Shown: positions 1 to 6,221, counted from the stretch's first letter. The stretch is DNA of 12,670 bases from an uncultured Fusobacterium sp. (GCA_900542625.1 UQOH01000059.1:1-12670), one strand, 5' to 3'. A program made the numbers and translations. Notes: generated by a model from the sequence alone, not told the origin.

Positions 1-201
1 AAGTATTTTTATATATTACTATTATACCATTATTTTTATACTATTATAATATATTTTTTGCAAAATACATATAAAAATTTAATATTTTTTTTAATTTAAT
101 TATAGTTTTTTGATTATTTTTGATTTTTTCTCATTAAAGAAAATTGATTACCACGAGATTTTTTTTTAAATATAACATTTAATTTTGGTTTTTTTACCGG
201 C
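1..201. other. AT-rich non-coding left flank
   Basis: I see no credible gene here. The stretch is very rich in A and T with many homopolymer runs and lies between the leftward terminator of the ZIP gene and the window edge. The only structure I can point to is a pair of weak promoter candidates facing left, listed separately. Confidence 0.6.
21..63 (-). promoter_or_regulatory. Candidate leftward promoter(s)
   Basis: On the minus strand there is an extended -10 element, TGG followed by TATAAT (plus bases 21-29), with TTATAA 17 bases upstream (44-49). A second overlapping pair is TTGCAA (58-63), 17 bases, TATAAA (35-40). Either could drive a gene beyond the left edge, which fits the terminator just upstream at 202-229. 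Sequences like these arise often by chance in AT-rich DNA. Confidence 0.3.
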
Positions 202-229
202 AAAATAAAAAAGACTGCTCTCAGCAGTC
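202..229 (-). terminator. Rho-independent terminator of the ZIP transporter gene
   Basis: GACTGCT at 213-219 and AGCAGTC at 223-229 form a perfect 7-bp stem with a 3-base loop. On the minus strand the stem is followed directly by a T-rich tract (plus bases 202-212). It lies 27 bases beyond the stop codon of the ZIP gene, so it ends the leftward rubrerythrin-ZIP transcription unit. Confidence 0.85.
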
Positions 230-256
230 CCTTCCATATTTTAATAAGATTAAATT

Positions 257-1039
257 TTATACTGCTCCAAATAACTTGCTTAAAGGCATTAAAGCTATTC
301 CTGTAAAAACAGCAAAAAGGGCCTCTCTGCTGTACCCATACTGTTTTGAGCTTGGCAGAAGTTCTTCTATAGCAATATACAGCATAACTCCTGAAATAAG
401 AGCAAAAATAATTCCTAATGAAAAATCATTAATATATGGCTTTAAAACCAAAAAAGCAAGAAAAGCTCCAACAGGCTCCGCTATCCCTGACAGAAAAGTA
501 TATTTAAAAGCTTTCATTTTACTTCCTGTTGCAAAAAATATAGGCATTGCCACAGAAATTCCTTCCGGAATATTATGCATTGCTATGGCAGCTGCTATTG
601 AAATTCCAAGAGCTGTGTCCTCATATCCTGCCATAAAAGTGGCTATTCCCTCTGGAAAATTATGAAGTCCTATTGCCATTGTTGAAACAAACCCTACACG
701 GAAAAGATTTTCATGTTTTTTTCCATCTCCATGCTCTTCAGGTTCATGAGGAACAAATTTATCTAAAAGAGCTGCCATAACAACCCCTGCAAGAAGAAAA
801 ACAACTTCTGCTATAATTCCAAATTTATATCCTCCATATTGTGTAAGCAGAACATTTGCATTGGGAAGAAGGTCTGTAAATGAAACGCTTATCATCACTC
901 CTCCTGCAAAACCAAGAGAGATTGTTACTAATTTTTCATTTTTTTTCTTTGTAAAAAATATTATTACCGCACCCAGAAGAGTAGACATTCCGGCTAAAAA
1001 AGATAAAATTAAAGCTCTAAAAGCTGCGTCTTCAAACAT
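257..1039 (-). CDS. zupT: ZIP-family divalent metal transporter (ZupT-like)
   Basis: This integral membrane protein of about 260 residues imports divalent cations (zinc, and in ZupT-type members also iron or manganese) into the cytoplasm. Family signatures are clear: HNFPEG and HNIPEG, about 29 residues apart, sit in the two metal-binding helices. A histidine- and acid-rich cytoplasmic loop (HEPEEHGDGKKHE) precedes them, and a YIAIEELLP helix lies near the end. Length matches E. coli ZupT (257). I place the start at 1039: an ATG at 1048 lies directly against the AGAAAGGA ribosome site, whereas the ATG at 1039 has 9 bases of spacing. The gene follows rubrerythrin on the same strand with a terminator hairpin filling the gap, so it may depend on read-through. 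Metal specificity cannot be read from sequence. Confidence 0.9.
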   Translation of the reverse strand: MFEDAAFRALILSFLAGMSTLLGAVIIFFTKKKNEKLVTISLGFAGGVMISVSFTDLLPNANVLLTQYGGYKFGIIAEVVFLLAGVVMAALLDKFVPHEPEEHGDGKKHENLFRVGFVSTMAIGLHNFPEGIATFMAGYEDTALGISIAAAIAMHNIPEGISVAMPIFFATGSKMKAFKYTFLSGIAEPVGAFLAFLVLKPYINDFSLGIIFALISGVMLYIAIEELLPSSKQYGYSREALFAVFTGIALMPLSKLFGAV

Positions 1040-1048
1040 AGACCACAT

Positions 1049-1056
1049 TCCTTTCT
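1049..1056 (-). promoter_or_regulatory. Ribosome binding site deciding the ZIP start
   Basis: AGAAAGGA on the minus strand abuts one ATG (1048) with no spacing and precedes a second in-frame ATG (1039) by 9 bases. Only the second is well placed, so the protein probably begins MFEDAAF and not MWSMFEDAAF. Confidence 0.65.
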
Positions 1057-1095
1057 ATAAAAAAACAACAGGGAATAAAAATATCCCTGCTGTTT
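1057..1095 (-). terminator. Terminator between rubrerythrin and ZIP transporter genes
   Basis: On the minus strand AAACAGCAGGGA (plus 1084-1095) pairs with TCCCTGTTGTTT (plus 1063-1074) as a 12-bp stem with one G-U pair and a 9-base loop, followed by a run of T. It begins 20 bases after the rubrerythrin stop. The T run leads straight into the ZIP ribosome site, leaving no room for a promoter between the two genes. Confidence 0.85.
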
Positions 1096-1115
1096 AAAAA
1101 ATATTTTTATTTTAA

Positions 1116-1652
1116 TTAATAATTTGTTGCTCTAACTCTGAAGTAGTCTTTTGGATGGTCACATACAGGGCACATTCCAGGAGCTTCAGTTCCTATGTGT
1201 AAATGTCCGCAGTTTCCGCATTCCCATACAACTATTTCTAATTTTTTGAAAACACTTTGAGTTTCAATGTTTTCTAATAATTTTCTGTATCTTTCTTCGT
1301 GTTCTTTTTCAATAGCTGCTACTCCTTCCATAAGTATAGCTATTCTTTCAAATCCTTCTTCTCTTGCTTCTTTTGCAAAAGTTGCATACATATCTGTCCA
1401 CTCATAATTTTCACCAGCTGCTGCATCTTTTAAGTTTTCTACTGTTGAAGGCATACCATCATGTAATAATTTGAACCAGATTTTTGCGTGCTCTTTTTCG
1501 TTATTTGCAGTAGCTTCAAATAATTCAGCTATCTGAACATACCCCTCTTTTTTAGCTTTAGATGCATAATAAGTATATTTATTTCTGGCTTGAGATTCAC
1601 CTGCAAAAGCTGTCCATAAATTTTGTTCTGTTTTAGTTCCTTTTAAATTCAT
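1116..1652 (-). CDS. rbr: Rubrerythrin (non-haem di-iron peroxidase)
   Basis: Cytoplasmic peroxide-scavenging protein of anaerobes that reduces hydrogen peroxide to water with electrons passed through its rubredoxin-type iron site. The 178-residue chain has both expected parts. The N-terminal ferritin-like four-helix domain (about 1-135) carries the di-iron ligand pattern: E19, E52-x-x-H55, E95 and E115-x-x-H118. The C-terminal rubredoxin-like domain has two Cys-x-x-Cys pairs (C145/C148 and C161/C164) that hold one Fe. The length is close to that of classical rubrerythrins. The start has a strong GGAGGGG ribosome site 4 bases upstream, and a near-consensus promoter lies about 40 bases before it. 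A hairpin terminator follows, then the ZIP metal transporter on the same strand. A Fur/PerR-like inverted repeat upstream suggests control by peroxide or metal, which is inference. Confidence 0.97.
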   Translation of the reverse strand: MNLKGTKTEQNLWTAFAGESQARNKYTYYASKAKKEGYVQIAELFEATANNEKEHAKIWFKLLHDGMPSTVENLKDAAAGENYEWTDMYATFAKEAREEGFERIAILMEGVAAIEKEHEERYRKLLENIETQSVFKKLEIVVWECGNCGHLHIGTEAPGMCPVCDHPKDYFRVRATNY

Positions 1653-1694
1653 CTTACCCCTCCTATACTTTAAAGTCTTTTAGCTTATAAATAA

Positions 1695-1723
1695 ATATTA
1701 ACATATAAAAAGATAGTTGTCAA
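1695..1723 (-). promoter_or_regulatory. Rubrerythrin promoter
   Basis: The minus strand reads TTGACA (plus 1718-1723), 17 bases, TAATAT (plus 1695-1700). The -35 box is a perfect consensus and the -10 matches 4 of 6. The predicted transcription start near 1688 gives a leader of about 36 bases before the rubrerythrin ATG. Confidence 0.75.
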
Positions 1724-1730
1724 CTCATTA

Positions 1731-1753
1731 TTACAATTTTGTAACAATTACAA
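1731..1753. promoter_or_regulatory. Candidate Fur/PerR-type operator upstream of rubrerythrin
   Basis: Three alternating half-sites lie here: TTACAA (1731-1736), TTGTAA (1739-1744) and TTACAA (1748-1753). Read on the minus strand, 1739-1753 is TTGTAAT-T-GTTACAA, a 7-1-7 inverted repeat with one mismatch. This is the geometry of Fur-family boxes and is close to the Bacillus PerR consensus TTATAAT-n-ATTATAA. It sits just upstream of the -35 box. The assignment to PerR is inference. Confidence 0.4.
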
Positions 1754-1862
1754 TTTTTATATATTTATATTTTATTATAATTGAGCATATTTATTTACTC
1801 TACTATATTAGATGAGAACAACTGCTGTTTTGTTTAAAAATATTTTTAATTTAAAATAAAAA

Positions 1863-1871
1863 TGATATAAT
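1863..1871 (+). promoter_or_regulatory. Extended -10 promoter of the cyclase gene
   Basis: TGA followed by TATAAT (1866-1871) forms a full extended -10 element. No good -35 box lies 16-18 bases upstream, as is usual for extended -10 promoters. The predicted start near 1878 gives a leader of under 30 bases, with a GAGAGGG ribosome site at 1895-1901. Confidence 0.6.
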
Positions 1872-1905
1872 ATTTTCAAAAATTACTGTTTTTAGAGAGG
1901 GAAAT

Positions 1906-2514
1906 ATGAAAATATACGATTTATCACATGAAATAAAAAATAATATGACAGCATATTCTATTGAAGAAAAACCTTGTATCAAACCTTTGTTTTCTTTTGA
2001 AAAAGATGGTTTTAATGTAACATCTCTTGGGCTTACTTCACATCTGGGAACTCATATTGATGTCCCTCTTCATATGATAGAAAATGGAAAGAATATATGT
2101 GATTTTTCTATTGAAGCATTTTTTGGAAAAGGAATCTGTATTTCTTTTGCTGAGCTTGAAAATTTAGATTTGAATTCTATTCCTCAAATAGAATATCTTT
2201 TAATTTATACAGGAAAAGATAAATTCTGGAAAGATAAAAACTATTTTAAAGATTATCCTGTAATGAAAAAAGAAACAGCTTTAAAGATAGCTGCTTCTCA
2301 TTTAAAGGGAATAGGCATAGACTGCATATCCCCAGATTTTTACACTTCAGAAACTATGGAAAACCATAAAATTCTTCTTAAAAGCAATAAAATTATAGTT
2401 GAAAATCTCTGCTGTTTAAATGAAATAAAAGGAAAAGACTTTTATTTTTCATGTCTGCCTCTAAAAACTGCTGCTGACGGCTGTCCTGTAAGAGCTGCAG
2501 CAATAATTAAATAA
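1906..2514 (+). CDS. Cyclase-family metal-dependent hydrolase (kynurenine formamidase-like fold)
   Basis: The 202-residue cytoplasmic protein belongs to the cyclase/arylformamidase family (KynB type). The family signature HxGTHxDxPxH is present as HLGTHIDVPLH, with H46, H50, D52 and H56 as the likely metal (Zn or Mn) ligands and catalytic base. The C-terminal DGCPVRAAAI stretch is also typical. Family members hydrolyse amides or esters such as N-formylkynurenine, or isatin. Many bacterial ones have no known substrate, and no tryptophan-degradation genes are nearby, so I do not assign kynB. The gene stands alone with its own extended -10 promoter and a ribosome site 4 bases before the ATG. Its stop lies 4 bases from the stop of the convergent MATE gene, with no convincing terminator between. 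Confidence 0.85.
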   Translation: MKIYDLSHEIKNNMTAYSIEEKPCIKPLFSFEKDGFNVTSLGLTSHLGTHIDVPLHMIENGKNICDFSIEAFFGKGICISFAELENLDLNSIPQIEYLLIYTGKDKFWKDKNYFKDYPVMKKETALKIAASHLKGIGIDCISPDFYTSETMENHKILLKSNKIIVENLCCLNEIKGKDFYFSCLPLKTAADGCPVRAAAIIK

Positions 2515-2518
2515 CAGA

Positions 2519-3820
2519 TTATTTCACTGCTGATTTTCTTTTAAAAATCGGATTTTTAATAATTCTTACAATAAGAGGAATTACCATAACTACCCAAACA
2601 ATAGGTTCTGAAATAATAATTCCAAAATATTGTGTGCAGGGAACAATAAAAATAACAACAGCAACTTTTCCTATAAGTTCAAGAGCACTTGAAACAACAG
2701 GGGTAATTCTGTCTCCTATTCCCTGCATAGTATTTCTTAAAATAGCAATAGCCCCGGGAACAAAATAGAAAACAGTATTTATTTTAAGATATTTTTCAGC
2801 AGTGGCTGTCACTTCAGGAATACGGCTTCCTGTAACCATATAAATAAGCCATGGTGCTGCTGTATAACTTAATAGAATTACCAAAAAACTCCACAATGAA
2901 GTTATCATAAGAGCTTTCCATATTCCTTCTTTTATCCTTTCAGGTTTTCCTGCTCCTTTATTCTGCCCGCAATATGTAGCCATTGTAATTCCCAAAACAG
3001 CAAAAGGAAGCATAAAAAATTCTGTAAGTTTTCTTGCTGCTGTGTGAGCAACAATTGTGTTTGTTCCAAAAGTATTGATAGCAGTCTGCAGAGCCAGAGT
3101 TCCGAAAAATACAAGGGACATCATCATAGCCATTGAAATTCCAGACGCATAAAGATTTTTTAAGAGAGTCAGTTTTAAGAAAAAATCTTTTTTCTTCATT
3201 CTGAACATAGGGTATTTACGCCACATATATATAAAACATAGTACAACAGACAACCCTTGTGAAATAACAGTTGCCCATGCTGCACCTGCAACTCCTGTAT
3301 TTAATCTTAAAATAAAATATAAATCAAGAAATATATTTGTTATACAGGCAATAACAAGAAAAATAAGAGGAGCAACAGTATCTCCCACAGCTCTCAATAT
3401 TCCTGCAAGGGCATTGTAAAACATTGTAGCAGTCATTCCCAGAAGAATAGCTTTTATATATGATTTTGATTGAAAATAAAGATTTTCTGACACATTTAAA
3501 AGACTCAGAATTTCATCAAGAAAAAACACACTGACGCATGTAATAATCAAAGCTGTTAAAAAACCGAGAAAAATACTTCCTGCAACAGTTTTCTTTATTT
3601 TGTTTTCATTTTTTTCACCAAACTGCTGTGCTACCAAAACAGCAAAACCATTGGTAAGCCCTGATAAAAAGCCTATAAGAAGTGTACTGATAGATGTAGT
3701 TGAACCTACAGCAGCCAGGGAAACTTCTCCCAGAGTACTTCCTACTATTCTTGTATCTGCCAGACTGTAAAAAAGCTGAAAAATATTTCCAAGACATACA
3801 GGAAGAGCAAATTTAAGCAT
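2519..3820 (-). CDS. MATE-family multidrug/Na+ antiporter
   Basis: Inner-membrane exporter of the multi-antimicrobial extrusion family, which uses a Na+ or H+ gradient to expel cationic drugs or metabolites. The chain is hydrophobic throughout and fits twelve membrane helices in two halves. Its opening LKFALPVCLGNIFQLFYSLAD and the following DTRIVG are typical of the NorM/DinF/MepA group. The ATG at 3820 gives 433 residues but has no good ribosome site. In the same frame upstream lies IDLTNGNPTKQ, which looks like the usual MATE N-terminus, preceded by AAAAGAGG. The real start may therefore be an ATT codon at 3851-3853 (444 residues). It follows mscS on the same strand with no visible terminator, so the two may be co-transcribed. 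Substrate unknown. Confidence 0.92.
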   Translation of the reverse strand: MLKFALPVCLGNIFQLFYSLADTRIVGSTLGEVSLAAVGSTTSISTLLIGFLSGLTNGFAVLVAQQFGEKNENKIKKTVAGSIFLGFLTALIITCVSVFFLDEILSLLNVSENLYFQSKSYIKAILLGMTATMFYNALAGILRAVGDTVAPLIFLVIACITNIFLDLYFILRLNTGVAGAAWATVISQGLSVVLCFIYMWRKYPMFRMKKKDFFLKLTLLKNLYASGISMAMMMSLVFFGTLALQTAINTFGTNTIVAHTAARKLTEFFMLPFAVLGITMATYCGQNKGAGKPERIKEGIWKALMITSLWSFLVILLSYTAAPWLIYMVTGSRIPEVTATAEKYLKINTVFYFVPGAIAILRNTMQGIGDRITPVVSSALELIGKVAVVIFIVPCTQYFGIIISEPIVWVVMVIPLIVRIIKNPIFKRKSAVK

Positions 3821-3864
3821 TTGTTTTGTTGGATTTCCATTTGTTAAATCAATCGTTTTAAAAA

Positions 3865-3872
3865 CCTCTTTT
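3865..3872 (-). promoter_or_regulatory. Ribosome binding site pointing to an upstream start of the MATE gene
   Basis: AAAAGAGG on the minus strand lies 11 bases before an in-frame ATT (3851-3853) and about 44 bases before the first in-frame ATG (3820). No ATG, GTG or TTG occurs in frame between this site and 3820, so it only makes sense with a rare start codon or an altered start. Confidence 0.45.
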
Positions 3873-3912
3873 CTTTTTACATATTGCTTATTATAAAAGC
3901 ACTAAAATTATA

Positions 3913-4785
3913 TCACAAAGCCGGTGAATTTTCATTATATAAATGAATGTCAAGTTTATTGTATGGAATTTCAATATTCTTTTCTGCAAATCTTTCTATT
4001 ATATACTGCATAAGATTTCCACGGGTATTATAATAATCATGATACCCTGTATTTACTGTCCACACAAGATATTCTATATTTACAGAAGAACTTCCGTAAG
4101 ACATTATATTTATAAAAGGTGTTCTTTGATTTTCAATTCCTTTAAAAGTTTTTGCTATATCCTGAAGTTCTTTTATGGCGGCTCTTGGATCAGCCTCATA
4201 AGCAATAGGAACAGTGAGCTGTATTCTTCTGTATTTATTTGCATCATAATTTATAATGTTTTTGCTTATCACAACATTGTTTGGGATTATAATTTTTCTG
4301 CTGTCCAATGTATTTACACATGTTGAGAAAACACCTATTTCACTTACTTCACCCATTACATCATTCATTTCTATAAAATTTCCAACTGTAAAAGGTCTTG
4401 CAAAAAGAATAACAACCCCTCCTGCAAAATTTGAAAGAAATTCCTTTAAAGAAATTCCAATACCAAGACTTATGGCACTTATCATTGTAATGATAGACTG
4501 CTCTTTAAATCCAAACAGCAGCATTGCCAAAAGAAAAAAAACAGCAGATATTCCAAGTTTTATAAAAGATTTTGTAAATTGTTTTGCTCCTCTGTCAATT
4601 TTTGATATAGCTATTTTGTCAATATGTGTATCCACAAGCTTAATACAGATTCTACAGATATACATAATAATTAAAATTATTATAATTTTTATAAAAAGAA
4701 TCAGAGCGTCTGCAGCAAAAATATGCAGAATACGATTTCCATCTTTATCCTCTATATTTTTAATAATAGTTAAAATATTATTCAT
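3913..4785 (-). CDS. mscS: Small-conductance mechanosensitive channel (MscS family)
   Basis: Inner-membrane channel that opens under membrane tension and releases solutes during osmotic downshock. At 290 residues it is close to E. coli MscS (286). Three membrane segments are visible, at about 26-49, 77-93 and 99-128. The third, pore-lining one contains GIGISLKEFLSNFAGG. It is followed by the cytoplasmic beta domain with the family stretch RPFTVGNFIE, then GEVSEIG and IPNN. The rest (about 180-290) is the mixed alpha/beta cage. The ATG is preceded by GGAGGT at a 7-base distance. It is divergent from dinB, with 157 bases between the two starts, and is followed by the MATE gene on the same strand. 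Confidence 0.93.
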   Translation of the reverse strand: MNNILTIIKNIEDKDGNRILHIFAADALILFIKIIIILIIMYICRICIKLVDTHIDKIAISKIDRGAKQFTKSFIKLGISAVFFLLAMLLFGFKEQSIITMISAISLGIGISLKEFLSNFAGGVVILFARPFTVGNFIEMNDVMGEVSEIGVFSTCVNTLDSRKIIIPNNVVISKNIINYDANKYRRIQLTVPIAYEADPRAAIKELQDIAKTFKGIENQRTPFINIMSYGSSSVNIEYLVWTVNTGYHDYYNTRGNLMQYIIERFAEKNIEIPYNKLDIHLYNENSPAL

Positions 4786-4819
4786 AAGTACAACCTCCAG
4801 TATGATTTTTTCAATTTAT

Positions 4820-4847
4820 AGTATACACCAATACAAGAGATTTCCAA
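4820..4847 (-). promoter_or_regulatory. Candidate mscS promoter
   Basis: On the minus strand TTGGAA (plus 4842-4847), 16 bases, TATACT (plus 4820-4825). The -10 matches consensus at 5 of 6 and the -35 at 4 of 6. It is the best leftward pair in the divergent mscS-dinB gap. Confidence 0.45.
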
Positions 4848-4861
4848 AGAACTACTTTTAA

Positions 4862-4889
4862 TTAACAATAATTTATGATAATATATATT
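4862..4889 (+). promoter_or_regulatory. Candidate dinB promoter
   Basis: TTAACA (4862-4867), 16 bases, TATATT (4884-4889); both boxes match consensus at 5 of 6. I see no LexA-type box in the gap, so SOS control is not supported by the sequence. Confidence 0.5.
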
Positions 4890-4942
4890 AATAAATAGAG
4901 ATAGAAAATAAAAACAAAAAATTCTTATTAAAGGTGAAAGAT

Positions 4943-6001
4943 ATGAGCGAAAGAGTAATTCTTCATTATGATTTAGATGCTTTTTATGCTTCTGTTGAAA
5001 TAAGAGATAATCCCAAATTAAAAAACAAAGCTCTTGTTGTTGGAGAAAGTGTCGTAACAACTGCAAGCTATGAGGCAAGAAAATATGGAATCCACTCTGC
5101 TATGAGTACAGCTGAGGCGAAAAAACTGTGCCCAAATCTTATTGTTCTTTCTTGTGATAAAAGCAAATATGCAGCTGAATCAAGATACATTCATTCTCTT
5201 GTTGAAAAAATAACTGATAAAATAGAATATATTGCTTTTGATGAGGGTTTTTTGGATATCACTGAAATAATAGAAAACTACCCTTCAAAAGAATATTTTG
5301 CTCAAAAATTTAAAGAAAGAATTTTTAAAAATACAGGTCTTACATGTTCTGTTGGAATAGGATATAACAAACTTACTGCAAAAATAGCAAGTGATTATAA
5401 TAAGCCTAACGGTTTTTATATTTTTAATAATTCAAATGAGTTTATAGAACACATCAAAGATAAAAATATAAAAATAATTCCCGGAGTGGGGAAAAAATTT
5501 ATTCCTGTTTTAGAAAAATACAATATTTTTAAACCTGCTGATATTTATAAATACTCTCTTCATGATTTGATTTCTCTATTCGGGCTTTCAAGGGGTTCTC
5601 TTCTATATTACTATTCAAGAGGATTGGACGACAGCCCTGTAAAAAAAGAGAGAAAAGCGATGTCTGTGGGCAATGAAAATACATACAGATATCCTCTGCA
5701 GACAGAAGAGGACCTTGTGAGAGAATATACAGCCGTATTTGAAAAAAGTTATAAACGTCTTAAAGAAAAAGATTTTTTATGCAGCTGTGTAAACATAAAA
5801 ATAAAGTATCAGGACTTTACATCTGTAACAAGATCCAAGCAGATTCCAATTCCAACCAATAATAAAGGAGAACTTTTGAGTACTGTTTCAGAATTGATGG
5901 ATAAACTTGAAAAAAGAGAAAATATAAGATTAGTTGGAGTATCTTTCTCACATCTGATTAAAAAAAATATGTTAAAGGTTCAATTAGCTTTTAAATTTTA
6001 A
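4943..6001 (+). CDS. dinB: DNA polymerase IV (Y-family translesion polymerase)
   Basis: Error-prone polymerase that copies past damaged bases. From the ATG at 4943 it has 352 residues, the usual DinB length. An earlier in-frame GTG (4934) lies inside the AAAGGTG ribosome site and is unlikely to be the start. The palm opens with HYDLDAFYASVE: D10 is a metal ligand and Y15 the steric gate against ribonucleotides. The second catalytic motif is AFDEGFLD with D100 and E101. Most DinB proteins read S-x-D-E-A there, so A and G are mild departures. Fingers motif SYEARKYGIHSAMS, thumb motif SVGIGYNKLTAKIASD and helix-hairpin-helix IPGVGKK follow, then the little-finger domain from about 235. The extreme C-terminus QLAFKF resembles the sliding-clamp binding motif. 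No SOS box is seen. Confidence 0.96.
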   Translation: MSERVILHYDLDAFYASVEIRDNPKLKNKALVVGESVVTTASYEARKYGIHSAMSTAEAKKLCPNLIVLSCDKSKYAAESRYIHSLVEKITDKIEYIAFDEGFLDITEIIENYPSKEYFAQKFKERIFKNTGLTCSVGIGYNKLTAKIASDYNKPNGFYIFNNSNEFIEHIKDKNIKIIPGVGKKFIPVLEKYNIFKPADIYKYSLHDLISLFGLSRGSLLYYYSRGLDDSPVKKERKAMSVGNENTYRYPLQTEEDLVREYTAVFEKSYKRLKEKDFLCSCVNIKIKYQDFTSVTRSKQIPIPTNNKGELLSTVSELMDKLEKRENIRLVGVSFSHLIKKNMLKVQLAFKF

Positions 6002-6029
6002 TTAAAAATAAACATTTGTGAATTTATAA

Positions 6030-6063
6030 TTCAAAAAAATAAAAATTTTAAAAATTTTTTGAA
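6030..6063. terminator. Possible weak AT-only hairpin after dinB
   Basis: TTCAAAAAA (6030-6038) can pair with TTTTTTGAA (6055-6063) around an A/T-only loop, 29 bases after the dinB stop. There is no GC core and no separate T run after the stem, so it is at best a weak terminator. Confidence 0.25.
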
Positions 6064-6079
6064 AAAATAATTTAAAACA

Positions 6080-6111
6080 AAGTGTTAATTATCAAGTGTT
6101 TTATGACACTT
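6080..6111. promoter_or_regulatory. Candidate operator overlapping the EIICB gene promoter
   Basis: AAGTGT (6094-6099) and ACACTT (6106-6111) make a perfect 6-bp inverted repeat with a 6-base spacer. A further direct copy, AAGTGTT, lies at 6080-6086, 14 bases upstream. The inverted repeat covers the predicted -35 box (6103-6108), as a repressor site would. The regulator is not known. Confidence 0.45.
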
Positions 6112-6131
6112 TCTGTACAAACCTCTATAAA
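6103..6131 (+). promoter_or_regulatory. Promoter of the PTS EIICB gene
   Basis: ATGACA (6103-6108), 17 bases, TATAAA (6126-6131); both boxes match at 5 of 6. The start would be near 6138, giving a leader of about 84 bases. A weaker alternative pair, TTGCTT (6148-6153) and TAAAAT (6170-6175), would start near 6182 and remove most of the leader structure. Confidence 0.6.
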
Positions 6132-6137
6132 GTTATT

Positions 6138-6221
6138 TAAAATCTACTTGCTTTTTTTGTATTTTAAAGTAAAATAGGAGTAGATACAACAATCTACAAA
6201 TATACTTTAAGGAGGATTTTT
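6138..6221 (+). promoter_or_regulatory. Structured leader with two mutually exclusive folds before the EIICB gene
   Basis: Fold A: ATCTACT (6142-6148) pairs with AGTAGAT (6179-6185), enclosing a small hairpin TATTTTA/TAAAATA (6160-6166 and 6170-6176). The ribosome site AAGGAGG (6209-6215) is left free. Fold B: GTAGAT (6180-6185) pairs instead with a second ATCTAC (6192-6197), and TTAAAGTA (6164-6171) pairs with TACTTTAA (6203-6210), extendable by two G-U pairs into the GG of the ribosome site. Each fold uses bases needed by the other. This is the arrangement expected of a translational switch. No known riboswitch class is recognised, and the pairing was found by eye. Confidence 0.45.

Noticed and set aside
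4256..4861. Rightward open frame of 201 codons opposite mscS
   Set aside because: It is a shadow on the opposite strand of mscS; composition is that of an antisense frame and there is no ribosome site.
4934..4942. GTG start for dinB three codons before the ATG
   Set aside because: The GTG is inside the AAAGGTG ribosome site; the ATG at 4943 has proper spacing and gives the usual DinB N-terminus.
4786..4942. LexA/SOS box controlling dinB
   Set aside because: Neither a CTGT-n8-ACAG nor a GAAC-n4-GTTC type site is visible in the gap.
4782..5078. Leftward open frame of 98 codons overlapping the mscS-dinB gap and dinB
   Set aside because: It is antisense to the well-supported dinB start region and its protein has no recognisable features.
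6138..6221. Known riboswitch class or GlcT-type antiterminator in the EIICB leader
   Set aside because: No recognised aptamer core and no terminator hairpin with a T run before the gene; only the unclassified two-state pairing remains.
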